Shown: positions 1 through 8,871, counted from the stretch's first letter. The stretch is DNA of 60,158 nt from Phytopseudomonas dryadis (GCF_004327355.1 NZ_QJUM01000035.1:1-60158), one strand, 5' to 3'. Notes: generated by a model not told the origin, from the letters alone. Translations and numbers: made by a program.

Positions 1-1
1 T

Positions 2-106
2 GCAGTCATGCGTAAATACCTGACTGGCGTCTGGGCTTGCCTGAAGCTCGGTGTGCCTTTCGATTCATCCGAGCTATTCAGCAATGAACACCTGAAAAAC
101 GCTTGA
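2..106 (+). mobile_element. IS110-family transposase, C-terminal fragment
   Basis: The open frame enters from outside the window and ends at a TGA at 104-106, giving 34 residues beginning AVMRKYLTGVWACLKLG and ending SNEHLKNA. This looks like the C-terminal tail of IS110/IS1111-type transposases, which catalyse transposition with a DEDD nuclease domain lying upstream of what is seen here. The bases just after the stop (about 107-135) probably include the element's right end. The oxidoreductase gene begins about 90 bases further on and is on the other strand. The rest of the element is outside the window, so whether it is intact cannot be judged. The family call rests on a short tail only. Confidence 0.6.
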
Positions 107-222
107 CCACTAACAGAGTATCTACTGGTCGATCCTGACGGCATTGTGCAGTCGGCCACTGCCCACGCTCGTGTATTTCCACAGCAGCCGTTCGCCCGGC
201 ATCAGGTGCTGTTCCGGGGGGC

Positions 223-1215
223 TCAGCGATTGTGCTCGAGCAGTTTGCGCGCGGCCTCCTGACCGCTGAGCCAGGCGCCTTCGACGCGGCCCGACAGGCA
301 CCAGTCGCCGCAGACGTACAGGCCCAGGTCGGCATCGGCCAGGGCGCCCCACTGGTGGGCGCTGGACGGGCGGGCATAGAGCCAGCGGTGCGCCATGGCG
401 AACAGCGGTGCCGGTACCGCGCAGCCGATCAGCTCGGCGAAGGCGCCGTGCAGGTGTTCGATGACCTGTTCCCTGGGCAGATCCAGGTGCTGGCGGCTCC
501 AGCTGCTGGTGGCGTGCAGCACCCAGGTGTCCTGAGCCGCATCGCGGCCGGGCTTGCTGCGGTTGCGGGCCATCCAGTCCAGCGAGTCGCCCTGCACGAA
601 GCAGCCTTCGATCGGGCTCTGCAGGTGTTCGCTGAAGGCCAGGGCCACGGCCCAGGTCGGCTCCATGCTGACCCCGGCGACGGTACCGGCGAGTTTCGGC
701 GCGGCGGCCAGCAGGGTGCTGGCCTGGGGCGCCGGCGTGGCGATGATGACGTGGCTGAACGGGCCGTGGCTCGCACCCTCGGCGTCGAGCAGGTGCCAGT
801 GCCGTTCGCCGCGAAACACCTCGGTGATGCGGCAGGAGAAACGCACCGGCAGGGCACCGAGCATGGCCCGGGTGATGGCGCTCATGCGCGGCTTGCCGAC
901 CCAGCGCACCTGCTCGTCGGCGGAAGGGCTCAGCACGCCGTTGGCGAACTGGTACAGGGTGGGCGTCCACTCCTCGACCCAGCCACGCAGTTGCCACTGC
1001 TGCACGGCGGCGGCGAAGCGGCGGTCGCGGGCGGTGAAATACTGGGCGCCGAGGTCCAGCGAGCCGACGTCGCTGCGCTTGCTGGCGATGCGTCCGCCGC
1101 TGCCGCGGCTCTTGTCGAACAATTGCACGGGCTGCCCGGCGGCATGCAGCGCTTCGGCGGCGGACAGTCCGGCCATACCGGTGCCGATGATGGCGATGGG
1201 AACCGTAGGGGTCAT
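223..1215 (-). CDS. Renalase-like FAD-dependent oxidoreductase
   Basis: The 330-residue protein opens with a Rossmann FAD-binding motif (IIGTGMAGLSAAEAL, about residues 8-23) followed by DKSRGSGGR, typical of the amine-oxidase/renalase fold. Bacterial renalases oxidise off-pathway 2- and 6-dihydro-NAD(P) isomers, and that is a plausible role, inferred only from family resemblance. It is probably cytosolic, since no signal peptide is seen. The start is supported by a GAGGTAG ribosome site just upstream. It is divergent from the TIGR01777 gene, and the 270-base gap holds a LitR/PplR-type light operator, so light induction is likely. The IS110 fragment lies directly downstream. Confidence 0.8.
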   Translation of the reverse strand: MTPTVPIAIIGTGMAGLSAAEALHAAGQPVQLFDKSRGSGGRIASKRSDVGSLDLGAQYFTARDRRFAAAVQQWQLRGWVEEWTPTLYQFANGVLSPSADEQVRWVGKPRMSAITRAMLGALPVRFSCRITEVFRGERHWHLLDAEGASHGPFSHVIIATPAPQASTLLAAAPKLAGTVAGVSMEPTWAVALAFSEHLQSPIEGCFVQGDSLDWMARNRSKPGRDAAQDTWVLHATSSWSRQHLDLPREQVIEHLHGAFAELIGCAVPAPLFAMAHRWLYARPSSAHQWGALADADLGLYVCGDWCLSGRVEGAWLSGQEAARKLLEHNR

Positions 1216-1262
1216 GGTCTACCTCACTTCGTATGGCTCCAGGCTACGCTTTGGACAAAAGC

Positions 1263-1286
1263 TATACAATGATCAGTTTTTGTATA
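1263..1286. promoter_or_regulatory. Putative LitR/PplR (CarH-type) light-regulator operator
   Basis: The site reads TATACA, then 12 bases, then TGTATA. This matches exactly the published Pseudomonas putida PplR1 consensus T(G/A)TACA-N12-TGTA(C/T)A, bound by MerR-family adenosyl-B12 photoreceptors that control photolyase, cryptochrome and related genes. The arms form a longer imperfect inverted repeat (AGCTATACAA facing TTGTATAAGCT). It sits between divergent genes for a renalase-like flavoprotein and a TIGR01777 protein upstream of hemH, so either or both could be light-induced. No LitR/PplR gene lies in the window. The match is read directly; function is inferred. Confidence 0.7.
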
Positions 1287-1484
1287 AGCTTATGCGCTGT
1301 GTTTCGAGTCAAGCGATCCACGTGGTGCGCTCGTCCGGCCTGGAGGCATCTATTCTTCAGAATAGGCCTGCGCGGCAATAGTTTCCCCGATCTGTCGGAC
1401 TCTGCGATCGGCAGCAGATTGTCCTTGAGCGTTACCCGCGCATTGGCGTCCAAAGCCGTGAGTCCACCAAGCGAGGAACATGCC

Positions 1485-2384
1485 ATGCATATCCTGATCA
1501 CCGGCGGCACCGGCCTGATCGGTCGCGCGCTCTGCCAGCAGTGGCTCGAACAGGGGCATCAACTGACGGTCTGGAGCCGCCGGCCGCAGCAGGTGCCGGT
1601 CGTGTGCGGCACCCGGGTGCGCGGCATCGGCCGGCTCGAGGAGTTGGGCGACGAGGCGCTGGATGCCGTGGTCAATCTGGCCGGCGCGCCGATTGCCGAC
1701 AGGCCCTGGACGAAAGCCCGCAAACGCCTGCTCTGGGACAGCCGGATAAAACTCACCGAGCAGTTGCTCGGCTGGTTGCAGCAGCGCGAGCAGAAACCCG
1801 CGGTCCTGCTGTCCGGCTCTGCCGTGGGCTGGTATGGCGATGGTGGCGAGCGCGAACTGCACGAGGATTCGCCACCCGGCGTGGATTTCGCCGCCACGCT
1901 CTGCGTGGCCTGGGAGGAAACCGCACAACGCGCCGAAACCCTGGGCATCCGCGTGGTGCTGCTGCGCACCGGTCTGGTGCTGGCCAAGGACGGCGGCATG
2001 CTCAAGCGCCTGCTGCCGCCTTTCCGGCTCGGCCTGGGTGGGCGCATCGGCAATGGACGGCAGTGGATGCCCTGGGTTCACCTGGCGGATCAAATCGCCC
2101 TGATCGATTTTCTCTTGCGGCATGAGCAGGCCAGCGGTCCCTATAATGCCTGCTCGGTACACCCGGTGCGCAACGCCGAGTTCGCCAGCGAGCTCGGCCA
2201 CGCGCTGCACCGGCCAGCGATCCTGCCGGTGCCGGCGTTCGCCCTGCGCGCCGGCCTCGGCGAGCTGTCCGGGTTGCTGCTGGGCGGCCAGCGCGCCCTG
2301 CCGGTGCGCCTCGAGGAAGCCGGTTTCGCCTTTCGTTTCACTCATCTGGATGTGGCTCTGGTGGATCTGCTGAGCCTTCACTAA
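1485..2384 (+). CDS. TIGR01777-family NAD-dependent epimerase-like protein (YfcH-type)
   Basis: The 299-residue protein begins MHILITGGTGLIGRAL, a short-chain/extended SDR nucleotide-binding motif, and carries family signatures such as NLAGAPIADRPW, SGSAVGWYGD and the C-terminal DUF1731-type region. Family members resemble nucleotide-sugar epimerases, but their substrate is unknown. The start at 1485 is chosen because a GCGAGGAA ribosome site precedes it; the frame is open further upstream but lacks family sequence. hemH follows after 11 bases, so the two probably form one transcript. The upstream gap has a LitR/PplR-type operator, suggesting induction by light. Confidence 0.85.
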   Translation: MHILITGGTGLIGRALCQQWLEQGHQLTVWSRRPQQVPVVCGTRVRGIGRLEELGDEALDAVVNLAGAPIADRPWTKARKRLLWDSRIKLTEQLLGWLQQREQKPAVLLSGSAVGWYGDGGERELHEDSPPGVDFAATLCVAWEETAQRAETLGIRVVLLRTGLVLAKDGGMLKRLLPPFRLGLGGRIGNGRQWMPWVHLADQIALIDFLLRHEQASGPYNACSVHPVRNAEFASELGHALHRPAILPVPAFALRAGLGELSGLLLGGQRALPVRLEEAGFAFRFTHLDVALVDLLSLH

Positions 2385-2395
2385 CGGGATATTGC

Positions 2396-3424
2396 ATGAC
2401 CGATCACGCCCTGCTCCTGGTCAACCTGGGTTCACCCGCCTCCACGCAGGTCGCCGATGTCCGGCGCTACCTCAACCAGTTCCTGATGGACCCCTACGTG
2501 GTCGATCTGCCCTGGCCGCTGCGGCGTCTGCTGGTGTCGCTGATCCTCGTGCGCCGCCCGGCCCAGTCCGCCCACGCCTATGCCTCGATCTGGTGGGAGC
2601 AGGGCTCGCCGCTGATCGTGCTGAGCCGGCGGCTGCAGGCGGCCATGCAGGCGCACTGGACCCAGGGCCCGGTGGAACTGGCGATGCGTTATGGCGAGCC
2701 GTCGCTGGACAGCGTACTGAGCCGCCTGGCGGCGCAGGGGATCGAGCGGGTGACCCTGGCGCCGCTGTATCCGCAGTTCGCCGACAGCACGACGACCACG
2801 GTGATCGAGGAAGCCAGGCGGGTGGTGCGTACGCGCAAGCTGCCGATCCGCTTCTCCATTCTGCAGCCGTTCTTCGACCAGCCCGAATACCTCGATGCCT
2901 TGGCCGACAGCGCCCGGCCCTATCTGCAGCAGGGGTTCGATCACCTGCTGCTGAGTTTTCATGGTTTGCCGGAGCGGCATATCCGCAAGCTGGTCAAGGG
3001 CATCGACCCGCAGCACGACCTGCGCAGCGCGAGCAGCGAAGGGGTCAGCGACGAGGTGCTCGCGGTCTGCTACCGCAGCCAGTGCCTGCGCACCGCCGAG
3101 GCGTTCGCCGCGCGCATGGGGCTGCGCCCCGGGCAATGGTCGGTGTCGTTCCAGTCGCGGCTGGGCAAGGACAAGTGGATCGAGCCCTACACCGAGACGC
3201 GCCTCGACGAGCTGGGCAGACAGGGGGTGAAGAAGCTGCTGGTGATGTGTCCGGCATTCGTCGCCGACTGCATCGAGACCCTCGAGGAGATCGGTGATCG
3301 CGGCCTGGAGCAGTTCCAGGCCGCCGGTGGCGAGCGCCTGGAACTGGTGCCTTGCCTCAACGACCACCCGAGCTGGGTGGAAGCGCTGAACCAGCTCTGC
3401 GCGCGCGCGCCGCAGCAGATCTGA
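2396..3424 (+). CDS. hemH: Ferrochelatase
   Basis: HemH inserts Fe2+ into protoporphyrin IX, the last step of protoheme synthesis, in the cytoplasm or at the inner membrane face. The 342-residue length is normal for the bacterial enzyme. The start LLVNLGSPAS is typical of the family, the catalytic histidine lies in SFHGLPERH (His189) and the conserved glutamate in DCIETLEEI (Glu294). Four cysteines are scattered, with no sign of the [2Fe-2S] C-terminal extension of eukaryotic forms. It follows the TIGR01777 gene closely and is convergent with uraA, whose stop lies immediately adjacent. If the upstream operator is active, heme synthesis here may respond to light. Confidence 0.96.
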   Translation: MTDHALLLVNLGSPASTQVADVRRYLNQFLMDPYVVDLPWPLRRLLVSLILVRRPAQSAHAYASIWWEQGSPLIVLSRRLQAAMQAHWTQGPVELAMRYGEPSLDSVLSRLAAQGIERVTLAPLYPQFADSTTTTVIEEARRVVRTRKLPIRFSILQPFFDQPEYLDALADSARPYLQQGFDHLLLSFHGLPERHIRKLVKGIDPQHDLRSASSEGVSDEVLAVCYRSQCLRTAEAFAARMGLRPGQWSVSFQSRLGKDKWIEPYTETRLDELGRQGVKKLLVMCPAFVADCIETLEEIGDRGLEQFQAAGGERLELVPCLNDHPSWVEALNQLCARAPQQI

Positions 3425-4696
3425 TCAGCCCGGACCGTCCTGCTCGGCCAGCGCCTTGCCCCGCCAGCCCTGGCCGCCCGGCAGCAGGATATTGAGCAGC
3501 AGGGCACAGATGGCGCACAGGGAAATGCCGGAGAGGGCGAAGTCGTTGCCGCCGATGACCATGCCGCCGATGCCGAACACCAGGGTGATGGAGACGATGA
3601 TCAGGTTGCGCGCCTCGGACAGATCGACCTGGTGACGGATCAGGGTGTTCAGGCCGACCACCGCGATGGAGCCGAACAGCAGGCAGAGGATGCCGCCCAT
3701 CACCGGCACCGGAATGCTCTGCAGCGCCTCGCCGAACTTGCCGATGAAGGCCAGGGCGATGGCGAAGAGCGCCGCCCAGGTCATGATCTTCGGGTTGTAG
3801 TTCTTGGTCAGCATCACGGCGCCGGTGACTTCCGCATAGGTGGTGTTCGGCGGTCCGCCGAACAGGCCGGCGGCCGATGTGGCCAGGCCGTCGCCGAGCA
3901 GGGTGCGGTGCAGACCCGGCTTGCGCACGAAGTTCTTGCCGGTGACGCTGCCGATGGCGACCACGCCGCCGATGTGCTCGATGGCCGGCGCCAGCGCTAC
4001 CGGCACCATGTACAGGATGGCGCCCCAGTGCAGCTCGGGGGCGACGAAGGCCGGCATGGCCAGCCAGGGCGCCGCGGCCACCCGGCTGGTGTCGAAGACC
4101 CCGCAGAATGCGGCGACGCCGCAGCCGACCAGGATGCCGGCGAGGATCGGCACCAGGCGGAACAAGCCGCGGCCGAGGGCGGCCACCAGCACCGTGGTCA
4201 CCAGGGCCGACATGGAGATGATCATGGCGGTCTCGTAGGGCACCAGCTGCGCGCTGGCGTCGCCGGCCTTGCCCATGGCCATGTTCACCGCCACCGGCGA
4301 CAGTGCCAGGCCGATGGAGATGATCACCGGGGCGATCACCACCGGCGGCAGCAGGCGGTCGATGAAGCCCGGCCCCTTGAGCTGAACCGCCAGGCTCATG
4401 GCGATGTACACCAGCCCCGCGGCGACGATGCCGCCGAGCACCGCCGGCAGGCCGAACTCGCCCTTGGCGGCGAGGATCGGCGCGATGAAGGCGAAACTGG
4501 AGGCGAGGAACACCGGTACCTGGCGGCCGGTCACCAACTGGAACAGCAGGGTGCCGACGCCCGCGGTGAACAGCGCCACGTTGGGGTCCATGCCGGTGAT
4601 CAGCGGCATCAGCACCAGGGCGCCGAAGGCCACGAAGAGCATCTGCGCGCCCGACAGCAGCTGCCGCCACAGCGGGTCGTTGAATTCGTCGCGCAT
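3425..4696 (-). CDS. uraA: Uracil/xanthine permease family transporter
   Basis: This 423-residue polytopic inner-membrane protein of the nucleobase-ascorbate transporter (NCS2) family probably imports uracil by proton symport. Family features include the LPPVVIAPVIISIGLALSP stretch and the region GGPPNTTYAEVTGAVMLTKNYNP, close to the NCS2 signature in which Glu and the following residues contact the base. The gene starts three bases after the stop of upp on the same strand, so the two make a salvage operon: UraA brings uracil in and Upp converts it to UMP. It ends against hemH, tail to tail. Confidence 0.93.
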   Translation of the reverse strand: MRDEFNDPLWRQLLSGAQMLFVAFGALVLMPLITGMDPNVALFTAGVGTLLFQLVTGRQVPVFLASSFAFIAPILAAKGEFGLPAVLGGIVAAGLVYIAMSLAVQLKGPGFIDRLLPPVVIAPVIISIGLALSPVAVNMAMGKAGDASAQLVPYETAMIISMSALVTTVLVAALGRGLFRLVPILAGILVGCGVAAFCGVFDTSRVAAAPWLAMPAFVAPELHWGAILYMVPVALAPAIEHIGGVVAIGSVTGKNFVRKPGLHRTLLGDGLATSAAGLFGGPPNTTYAEVTGAVMLTKNYNPKIMTWAALFAIALAFIGKFGEALQSIPVPVMGGILCLLFGSIAVVGLNTLIRHQVDLSEARNLIIVSITLVFGIGGMVIGGNDFALSGISLCAICALLLNILLPGGQGWRGKALAEQDGPG

Positions 4697-4699
4697 CGA

Positions 4700-5338
4700 T
4701 CAGGCGTCCTTCTGCTTGGTGCCGAAGATCTTGTCGCCGGCATCGCCCAGGCCGGGGATGATGTAGCCGTGTTCGTTGAGGCGCTGATCGATCGAGGCGG
4801 TGTAGATCTTCACGTCCGGGTGGGCGTCGCTGACCGCCTTGATGCCCTCGGGCGCGGCGACCAGCACCATGGCGCGGATTTCCCGGCAACCGGCCTTCTT
4901 CAGCAGGTCGATGGTGGCGACCATGGAGGCGCCGGTGGCGAGCATCGGGTCGATGATCATGGCCAGGCGCTCGTTGATTTCCGGTACCAGTTTCTCCAGG
5001 TAGGTATGCGCCTGCAGGGTCTCCTCGTTGCGCGCCACGCCCACGGCGCTGACCTTGGCCCCGGGGATCAGGCTGAGCACGCCGTCGAGCATGCCGATGC
5101 CGGCGCGCAGGATCGGCACCACGGTGATCTTCTTGCCGGAGATCTTTTCCACCTGTACCGGGCCGGCCCAGCCCTGGATCTCGTAGGTCTCCAGGGGTAG
5201 ATCCTGGGTCGCCTCGTAGGTGAGCAGGGCGCCCACTTCCTGGGCCAGTTCGCGGAAGTTCTTGGTGCTGATATCGGCGCGACGCATGAGGCCGATCTTG
5301 TGGCGGATCAGCGGGTGGCGGATCTCGAGGATGGACAT
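4700..5338 (-). CDS. upp: Uracil phosphoribosyltransferase
   Basis: Upp makes UMP from uracil and PRPP in the cytoplasm. The protein is 212 residues, close to the E. coli enzyme, and contains LRAGIGMLDGVLSLIP and the PRPP-binding loop MIIDPMLATGASMVATI. The C-terminal YIIPGLGDAGDKIFGTK region, which closes over the uracil, is intact. A GGAGAT ribosome site precedes the ATG. It is the first gene of the upp-uraA pair and diverges from hpt across a 250-base gap, so pyrimidine and purine salvage genes share a promoter region. Confidence 0.97.
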   Translation of the reverse strand: MSILEIRHPLIRHKIGLMRRADISTKNFRELAQEVGALLTYEATQDLPLETYEIQGWAGPVQVEKISGKKITVVPILRAGIGMLDGVLSLIPGAKVSAVGVARNEETLQAHTYLEKLVPEINERLAMIIDPMLATGASMVATIDLLKKAGCREIRAMVLVAAPEGIKAVSDAHPDVKIYTASIDQRLNEHGYIIPGLGDAGDKIFGTKQKDA

Positions 5339-5588
5339 TGCGGGATCTCCGGCAAATTGGGCAAAAATCGCGTTAGATTAAAGCATTGCAGCTGCCGATG
5401 GGCGTTGTGCGGCGGGACTTTTTCCGTGGCCCGCCCGGGGGCCGCCGCCGTGCGTCGCCTGCCGGCGACAGGGCTTGCCCCGGCGCCGGCGGATGGGTAC
5501 CTTTGCCGGCTTTTATTCTGACCCAGTGATCAGGTTATGGCGGCGGTTGCGCCGGCCGCCACAGGTCGCTACCCGAAGAGGACATGAC

Positions 5589-6146
5589 ATGCCCGCCGAT
5601 CTCGCCCATATCCGCCAGGTGATGGCCGAAGCCGATTGCCTGTACAACGAAGCCGAGGTCGAAGCGGCCATCGAGCGCGTCGCCGCGGCCATCAACGCCG
5701 AACTGGCGCAGCGCAATCCCGTGGTGTTCTGCGTGATGAACGGCGGCCTGATCTTCTCCGGCAAGCTGCTGACCAAGCTCAACTTCCCCCTGGAAGCCTC
5801 GTACCTGCACGCCAGCCGCTACCGCAACCAGACCAGTGGCGGCGAACTGTTCTGGAAGGCCAAGCCGGAAGTGTCGTTCATCGATCGCGATGTGCTGATC
5901 ATCGACGACATCCTCGACGAGGGGCACACCCTGGGCGCGATCATCGACTTCTGCCGCCACGCCGGCGCCCGCGCGGTGCACACCGCGGTGCTGATCGACA
6001 AGGATCATCAGCGCAAGGCTCGCCCGGACCTCAAGGCCGACTACGTCGGCCTGCCGTGCGTCGACCGCTACATCTTCGGCTACGGCATGGATTACAAGGG
6101 TTACTGGCGTAACGCGCCGGGCATCTACGCGGTCAAGGGGCTTTAG
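5589..6146 (+). CDS. hpt: Hypoxanthine-guanine phosphoribosyltransferase
   Basis: The enzyme converts hypoxanthine or guanine plus PRPP to IMP or GMP. The PRPP loop VLIIDDILDEGHTLGAII and the downstream VLIDKDHQRK segment that contacts the purine ring are present in a 185-residue protein. The open frame extends 114 bases further upstream, but the ATG at 5589 with GAAGAGG a few bases before it gives a normal family N-terminus. It is divergent from upp. Downstream there are two hairpin repeats before the SulP gene. Confidence 0.93.
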   Translation: MPADLAHIRQVMAEADCLYNEAEVEAAIERVAAAINAELAQRNPVVFCVMNGGLIFSGKLLTKLNFPLEASYLHASRYRNQTSGGELFWKAKPEVSFIDRDVLIIDDILDEGHTLGAIIDFCRHAGARAVHTAVLIDKDHQRKARPDLKADYVGLPCVDRYIFGYGMDYKGYWRNAPGIYAVKGL

Positions 6147-6195
6147 GGCCAGGGGGTAACTGCCCGCCTCCTGATTCTTGGCCTGCGCAACACCA

Positions 6196-6286
6196 GTAGG
6201 AGCGTCGCCCCCGGCGCGATGCGCTGGCAGCCATGCTGCGAGAGTCGCGGCATGGCCACGATTCGCCGCGAGGTCGCGGCTCCTAC
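6196..6286. repeat. REP-like palindromic element, GTAGGAGC family, copy 1
   Basis: The element starts GTAGGAGCGTCGCCCCCGGC and closes with GCGAGGTCGCGGCTCCTAC, so the ends can pair. A second copy with the same first 28 bases or so lies at 38421-38506. Such GTAGGAGC repeats are common between Pseudomonas genes. It sits in the 354-base gap between hpt and the SulP gene, which holds no convincing gene. Confidence 0.75.
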
Positions 6287-6363
6287 GCAACTGTGCGCTT
6301 CGCAGGGCGTATTCGCCGAACGTCTCGACAGGCTATGCCATCACCCTTGCATGCGCTCCTTGC

Positions 6364-6436
6364 GTAGCCCGGGTCGAGCGCAGCGACACCCGGGAAACCG
6401 CCCCCTGGGTATCGCTGCGCTCAACGCCAGGCTACG
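6364..6436. repeat. Intergenic hairpin, GTAGCCCGGGTCGAGCGCAGC type
   Basis: The left arm GTAGCCCGGGTCGAGCGCAG pairs imperfectly with CTGCGCTCAACGCCAGGCTAC on the right. This is a familiar dispersed hairpin of Pseudomonas intergenic DNA. It lies between convergent hpt and sulP, where it may act as a transcription barrier. Confidence 0.65.
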
Positions 6437-6500
6437 AGGCAAGCCGAAAGGCCGCTAGCGCCTTAATCGCCGCTATTTCGAAGACCTTGAAAGGCGCCTG

Positions 6501-8204
6501 TCAACGCCAGTCCAGGGCCATGCTCCTGGCCCGGGGCAGGTCGCGGGCATAGGCCAGTTGCCCGTGCTCGCGCTGCAGGCCGGCACGGCGCAGTTTCAGG
6601 CGCAGTTGCGCCGAGGCGCCGCTGAGGATCAGGCCGACGCCGTGCTTGCGGTAGTCGTGCAGCACGCTCTGCAGGGCGGCGAGGGCGGTCATGTCGAGCA
6701 TCGGCACGGCGCTGATGTCGAGGATCACCACCTTCACCTGGGGATCGAGGCGGCGCAGCACGCTGAGCGCCTTCTCCGCCGCGCCGAAGAACAGCGGCCC
6801 GCGGATGGCATAGGCCAGGACATGCTCGGGTAGCGCCGGCAGCGCCTGGTGCGTGTGCCAGGGCAGGCTGGTGGTGTCGGTCAGCTCGCTCATGCGCTTG
6901 ATGAACAGGCCGGCGGCCAGCAACAGGCCGACCCCGACGGCCAGCACCATGTCGAACAGCACCGTGAGGCTCAGGCAGGTGAGCAGTACCAGCACATCGT
7001 TGCGCGGCGCGATGCGCAGCGTGTGCACCACGTGGGGGGCTTCGCTCATGTTCCAGGCGACCATCAGCAGCAGGGCCGCCAGGGCCGCCATCGGCAGGTA
7101 GCTGAACAGCGGGGCGAGGAACAGGATCGCGCCCAGCACCACGGCGGCGTGGATGATCGCAGCCAGTGGCGAACAGGCGCCGGCGCGCACGTTGGCGGCA
7201 CTGCGGGCGATGGCCGCGGTGGCGGTGATGCCGCCGAACAGCGGCGCCACCAGGTTGCCGATGCCCTGGCCGAGCAGTTCGGCGTTGGGGTCGTGCTTGC
7301 TGCCGGTCATGCCGTCGGCCACCACCGCGCAGAGCAGCGATTCGATGGCGCCGAGCATGGCGATGGCGAAGGCCGGTGCCAGCAACTGGCGGATCAGCTC
7401 GAAGGACAGGGTCAGTGGCTGGCCGTCGGCGCCCGGCAACTGCCAGGGCCAGGCGAACGTCGGCAGCATGGGGGGGATGCCCGGATGGGTGACGCCGTCG
7501 AGGCTGTAGCTGAAACGTTCGCCGAGCGTCGCCACCGGCAGGCCGCCGCGCTCCAGGAGCAGGCCGAGCAGGGCGCCGACCGTCAGCGCCACCAGGTGGC
7601 CGGGCACGCGGGGTACCCAGCGTGGCCAGAGCAGCAGCACCGCCAGGCAGGCGAGGGCGACCAGGCTGTCGCCCAGCTGGATGCCGGGCAGGGCCTGGAC
7701 CAGCAGTTCGAGCTGTTCGAGGTAGTGGCTCGGCTGGCTGGCCAGCTGCAGGCCGAACAGATCCTTGATCTGCAGGGTGGCGATGACGATACCGATGCCG
7801 GCGGTGAAGCCCAGGGTCACCGGGTAGGGGATGAATTCGATCAGGCGCCCGGCGCGCAGCAGGCCCAGGGCGATCAGGATCAGCCCGGCGAGCAGGGTGC
7901 ACAGCAGCAGGCCGCCGATGCCGAACTGCTGGGTGATCGGCAACAGGATCACCACGAAGGCCGCGGTCGGCCCGGAGATATTGAAGCGCGAGCCGCCGAA
8001 CAGGGCGATCAGCGGGGCGGCGATCAGCACCGTGTACAGGCCGTGCTGGGGCGCCACGCCCACGGCGATGGCCAGGGCCATGGCCAGCGGGATGGCGATG
8101 ATGCCCACGGTGAGGCCGGCGCCCAGGTCGCCGCGCAGGCTCGCCCAGGAATAACCGGCACGCAGAGTTTGACGCCAGGCAGCGAACAGTGGGGGCAATG
8201 ACAT
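6501..8204 (-). CDS. SulP-family anion transporter with STAS domain
   Basis: The 567-residue inner-membrane protein has the SLC26/SulP layout: about residues 1-420 form the transport domain, beginning with the family stretch AGLTVGIIAIPLAMALAIAVG and continuing with FNISGPTAAFVVIL; about residues 440-555 form a cytoplasmic STAS domain (VVILDISAVPMLDMTALAAL). Members move sulfate, bicarbonate or C4-dicarboxylates, and the substrate here cannot be told from sequence. No carbonic anhydrase or sulfate-assimilation gene is next to it. It diverges from the small PA4642-like gene. The 210-base gap between them has no recognisable operator. Confidence 0.9.
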   Translation of the reverse strand: MSLPPLFAAWRQTLRAGYSWASLRGDLGAGLTVGIIAIPLAMALAIAVGVAPQHGLYTVLIAAPLIALFGGSRFNISGPTAAFVVILLPITQQFGIGGLLLCTLLAGLILIALGLLRAGRLIEFIPYPVTLGFTAGIGIVIATLQIKDLFGLQLASQPSHYLEQLELLVQALPGIQLGDSLVALACLAVLLLWPRWVPRVPGHLVALTVGALLGLLLERGGLPVATLGERFSYSLDGVTHPGIPPMLPTFAWPWQLPGADGQPLTLSFELIRQLLAPAFAIAMLGAIESLLCAVVADGMTGSKHDPNAELLGQGIGNLVAPLFGGITATAAIARSAANVRAGACSPLAAIIHAAVVLGAILFLAPLFSYLPMAALAALLLMVAWNMSEAPHVVHTLRIAPRNDVLVLLTCLSLTVLFDMVLAVGVGLLLAAGLFIKRMSELTDTTSLPWHTHQALPALPEHVLAYAIRGPLFFGAAEKALSVLRRLDPQVKVVILDISAVPMLDMTALAALQSVLHDYRKHGVGLILSGASAQLRLKLRRAGLQREHGQLAYARDLPRARSMALDWR

Positions 8205-8414
8205 GACGGCTCCAGATTGGCTGGGACGGAGTATACGGCCTGGACGGGATTGGCAGTGTTGACCTAAGTCGGCTACTGCGTCACCGGCTCTGCATGATAA
8301 AAGATCCGGCTGCCCCGCTTGCGCCGTGACGGGCGAAGCTGGACGCCGCGTTGAGCCGCTGCGCGGCCAGGGTTACACTGCCGCCCCGTGTGGTCTGGTC
8401 AGTTGGAGTGAACG

Positions 8415-8702
8415 ATGCGCAAAGACAAGAAGCAGGTGATTGGCGATGAGGTGAGCGACGAGCAGATCAAGCTGTTTCTCGCCGTGGAGCCGGCGGATGC
8501 CTCGCCGCCGCCGCTGCACAAGCTGATCAAGGCCTACCGGGGCCTGCGTGCCCATGACTTCGAGCGCTTCATCGGCTTTTTCGTCGAGGCCGGCTACGAC
8601 CTCGGGGCCAAGGATGCCAATGGCAATGACTTCGTCGCGCTGATCCGCGATCAACGCCAGTCCGAGCCCTACATCGAGGCGGTCGAGGCCGCCCGCCGCT
8701 GA
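8415..8702 (+). CDS. PA4642-family conserved hypothetical protein
   Basis: The 95-residue protein is soluble, charged and rich in Asp, Glu and Lys. It resembles the conserved Pseudomonas family named after PA4642, and its place near upp and hpt fits that locus. The C-terminal half (GFFVEAGYDLGAKDANGNDFVALIRD) looks like a single ankyrin-type repeat. No catalytic motif is seen and its role is unknown. A GGAGTG sequence precedes the ATG. Confidence 0.75.
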   Translation: MRKDKKQVIGDEVSDEQIKLFLAVEPADASPPPLHKLIKAYRGLRAHDFERFIGFFVEAGYDLGAKDANGNDFVALIRDQRQSEPYIEAVEAARR

Positions 8703-8780
8703 TTGCCTGTCCTCGACGCTTGGCGCGCTTTGACCGCTACGGCGGACGAGAAGCGCGCCCTCCCCCTCGGGGCGCGACAA

Positions 8781-8853
8781 CGGTCATGTGTCGGCCAGGG
8801 TGGTAGTAGATGTGCCCGGGGCGGTGAACGGGGCAATCGTGGATGGCAGCCAT
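8781..8853. repeat. Dispersed 73-bp repeat, family A, copy 1
   Basis: Read on the minus strand, this runs from ATGGCTGCCATC to the end CTGGCCGACACATGACCG. A second copy at 47113-47187 lies in the opposite orientation with about 85% identity. It is not an obvious palindrome. The whole gap 8703-9363 is made of four repeat units (this one and those at 8872, 8965 and 9125) and holds no supported gene. Confidence 0.65.
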
Positions 8854-8871
8854 AAGGCGGAAGCGGCCGTT

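Noticed and set aside
6849..8201. A 450-codon plus-strand frame opposite the SulP gene
   Set aside because: It is the shadow of the transporter; the Gln/His/Gly-rich composition has no domain.
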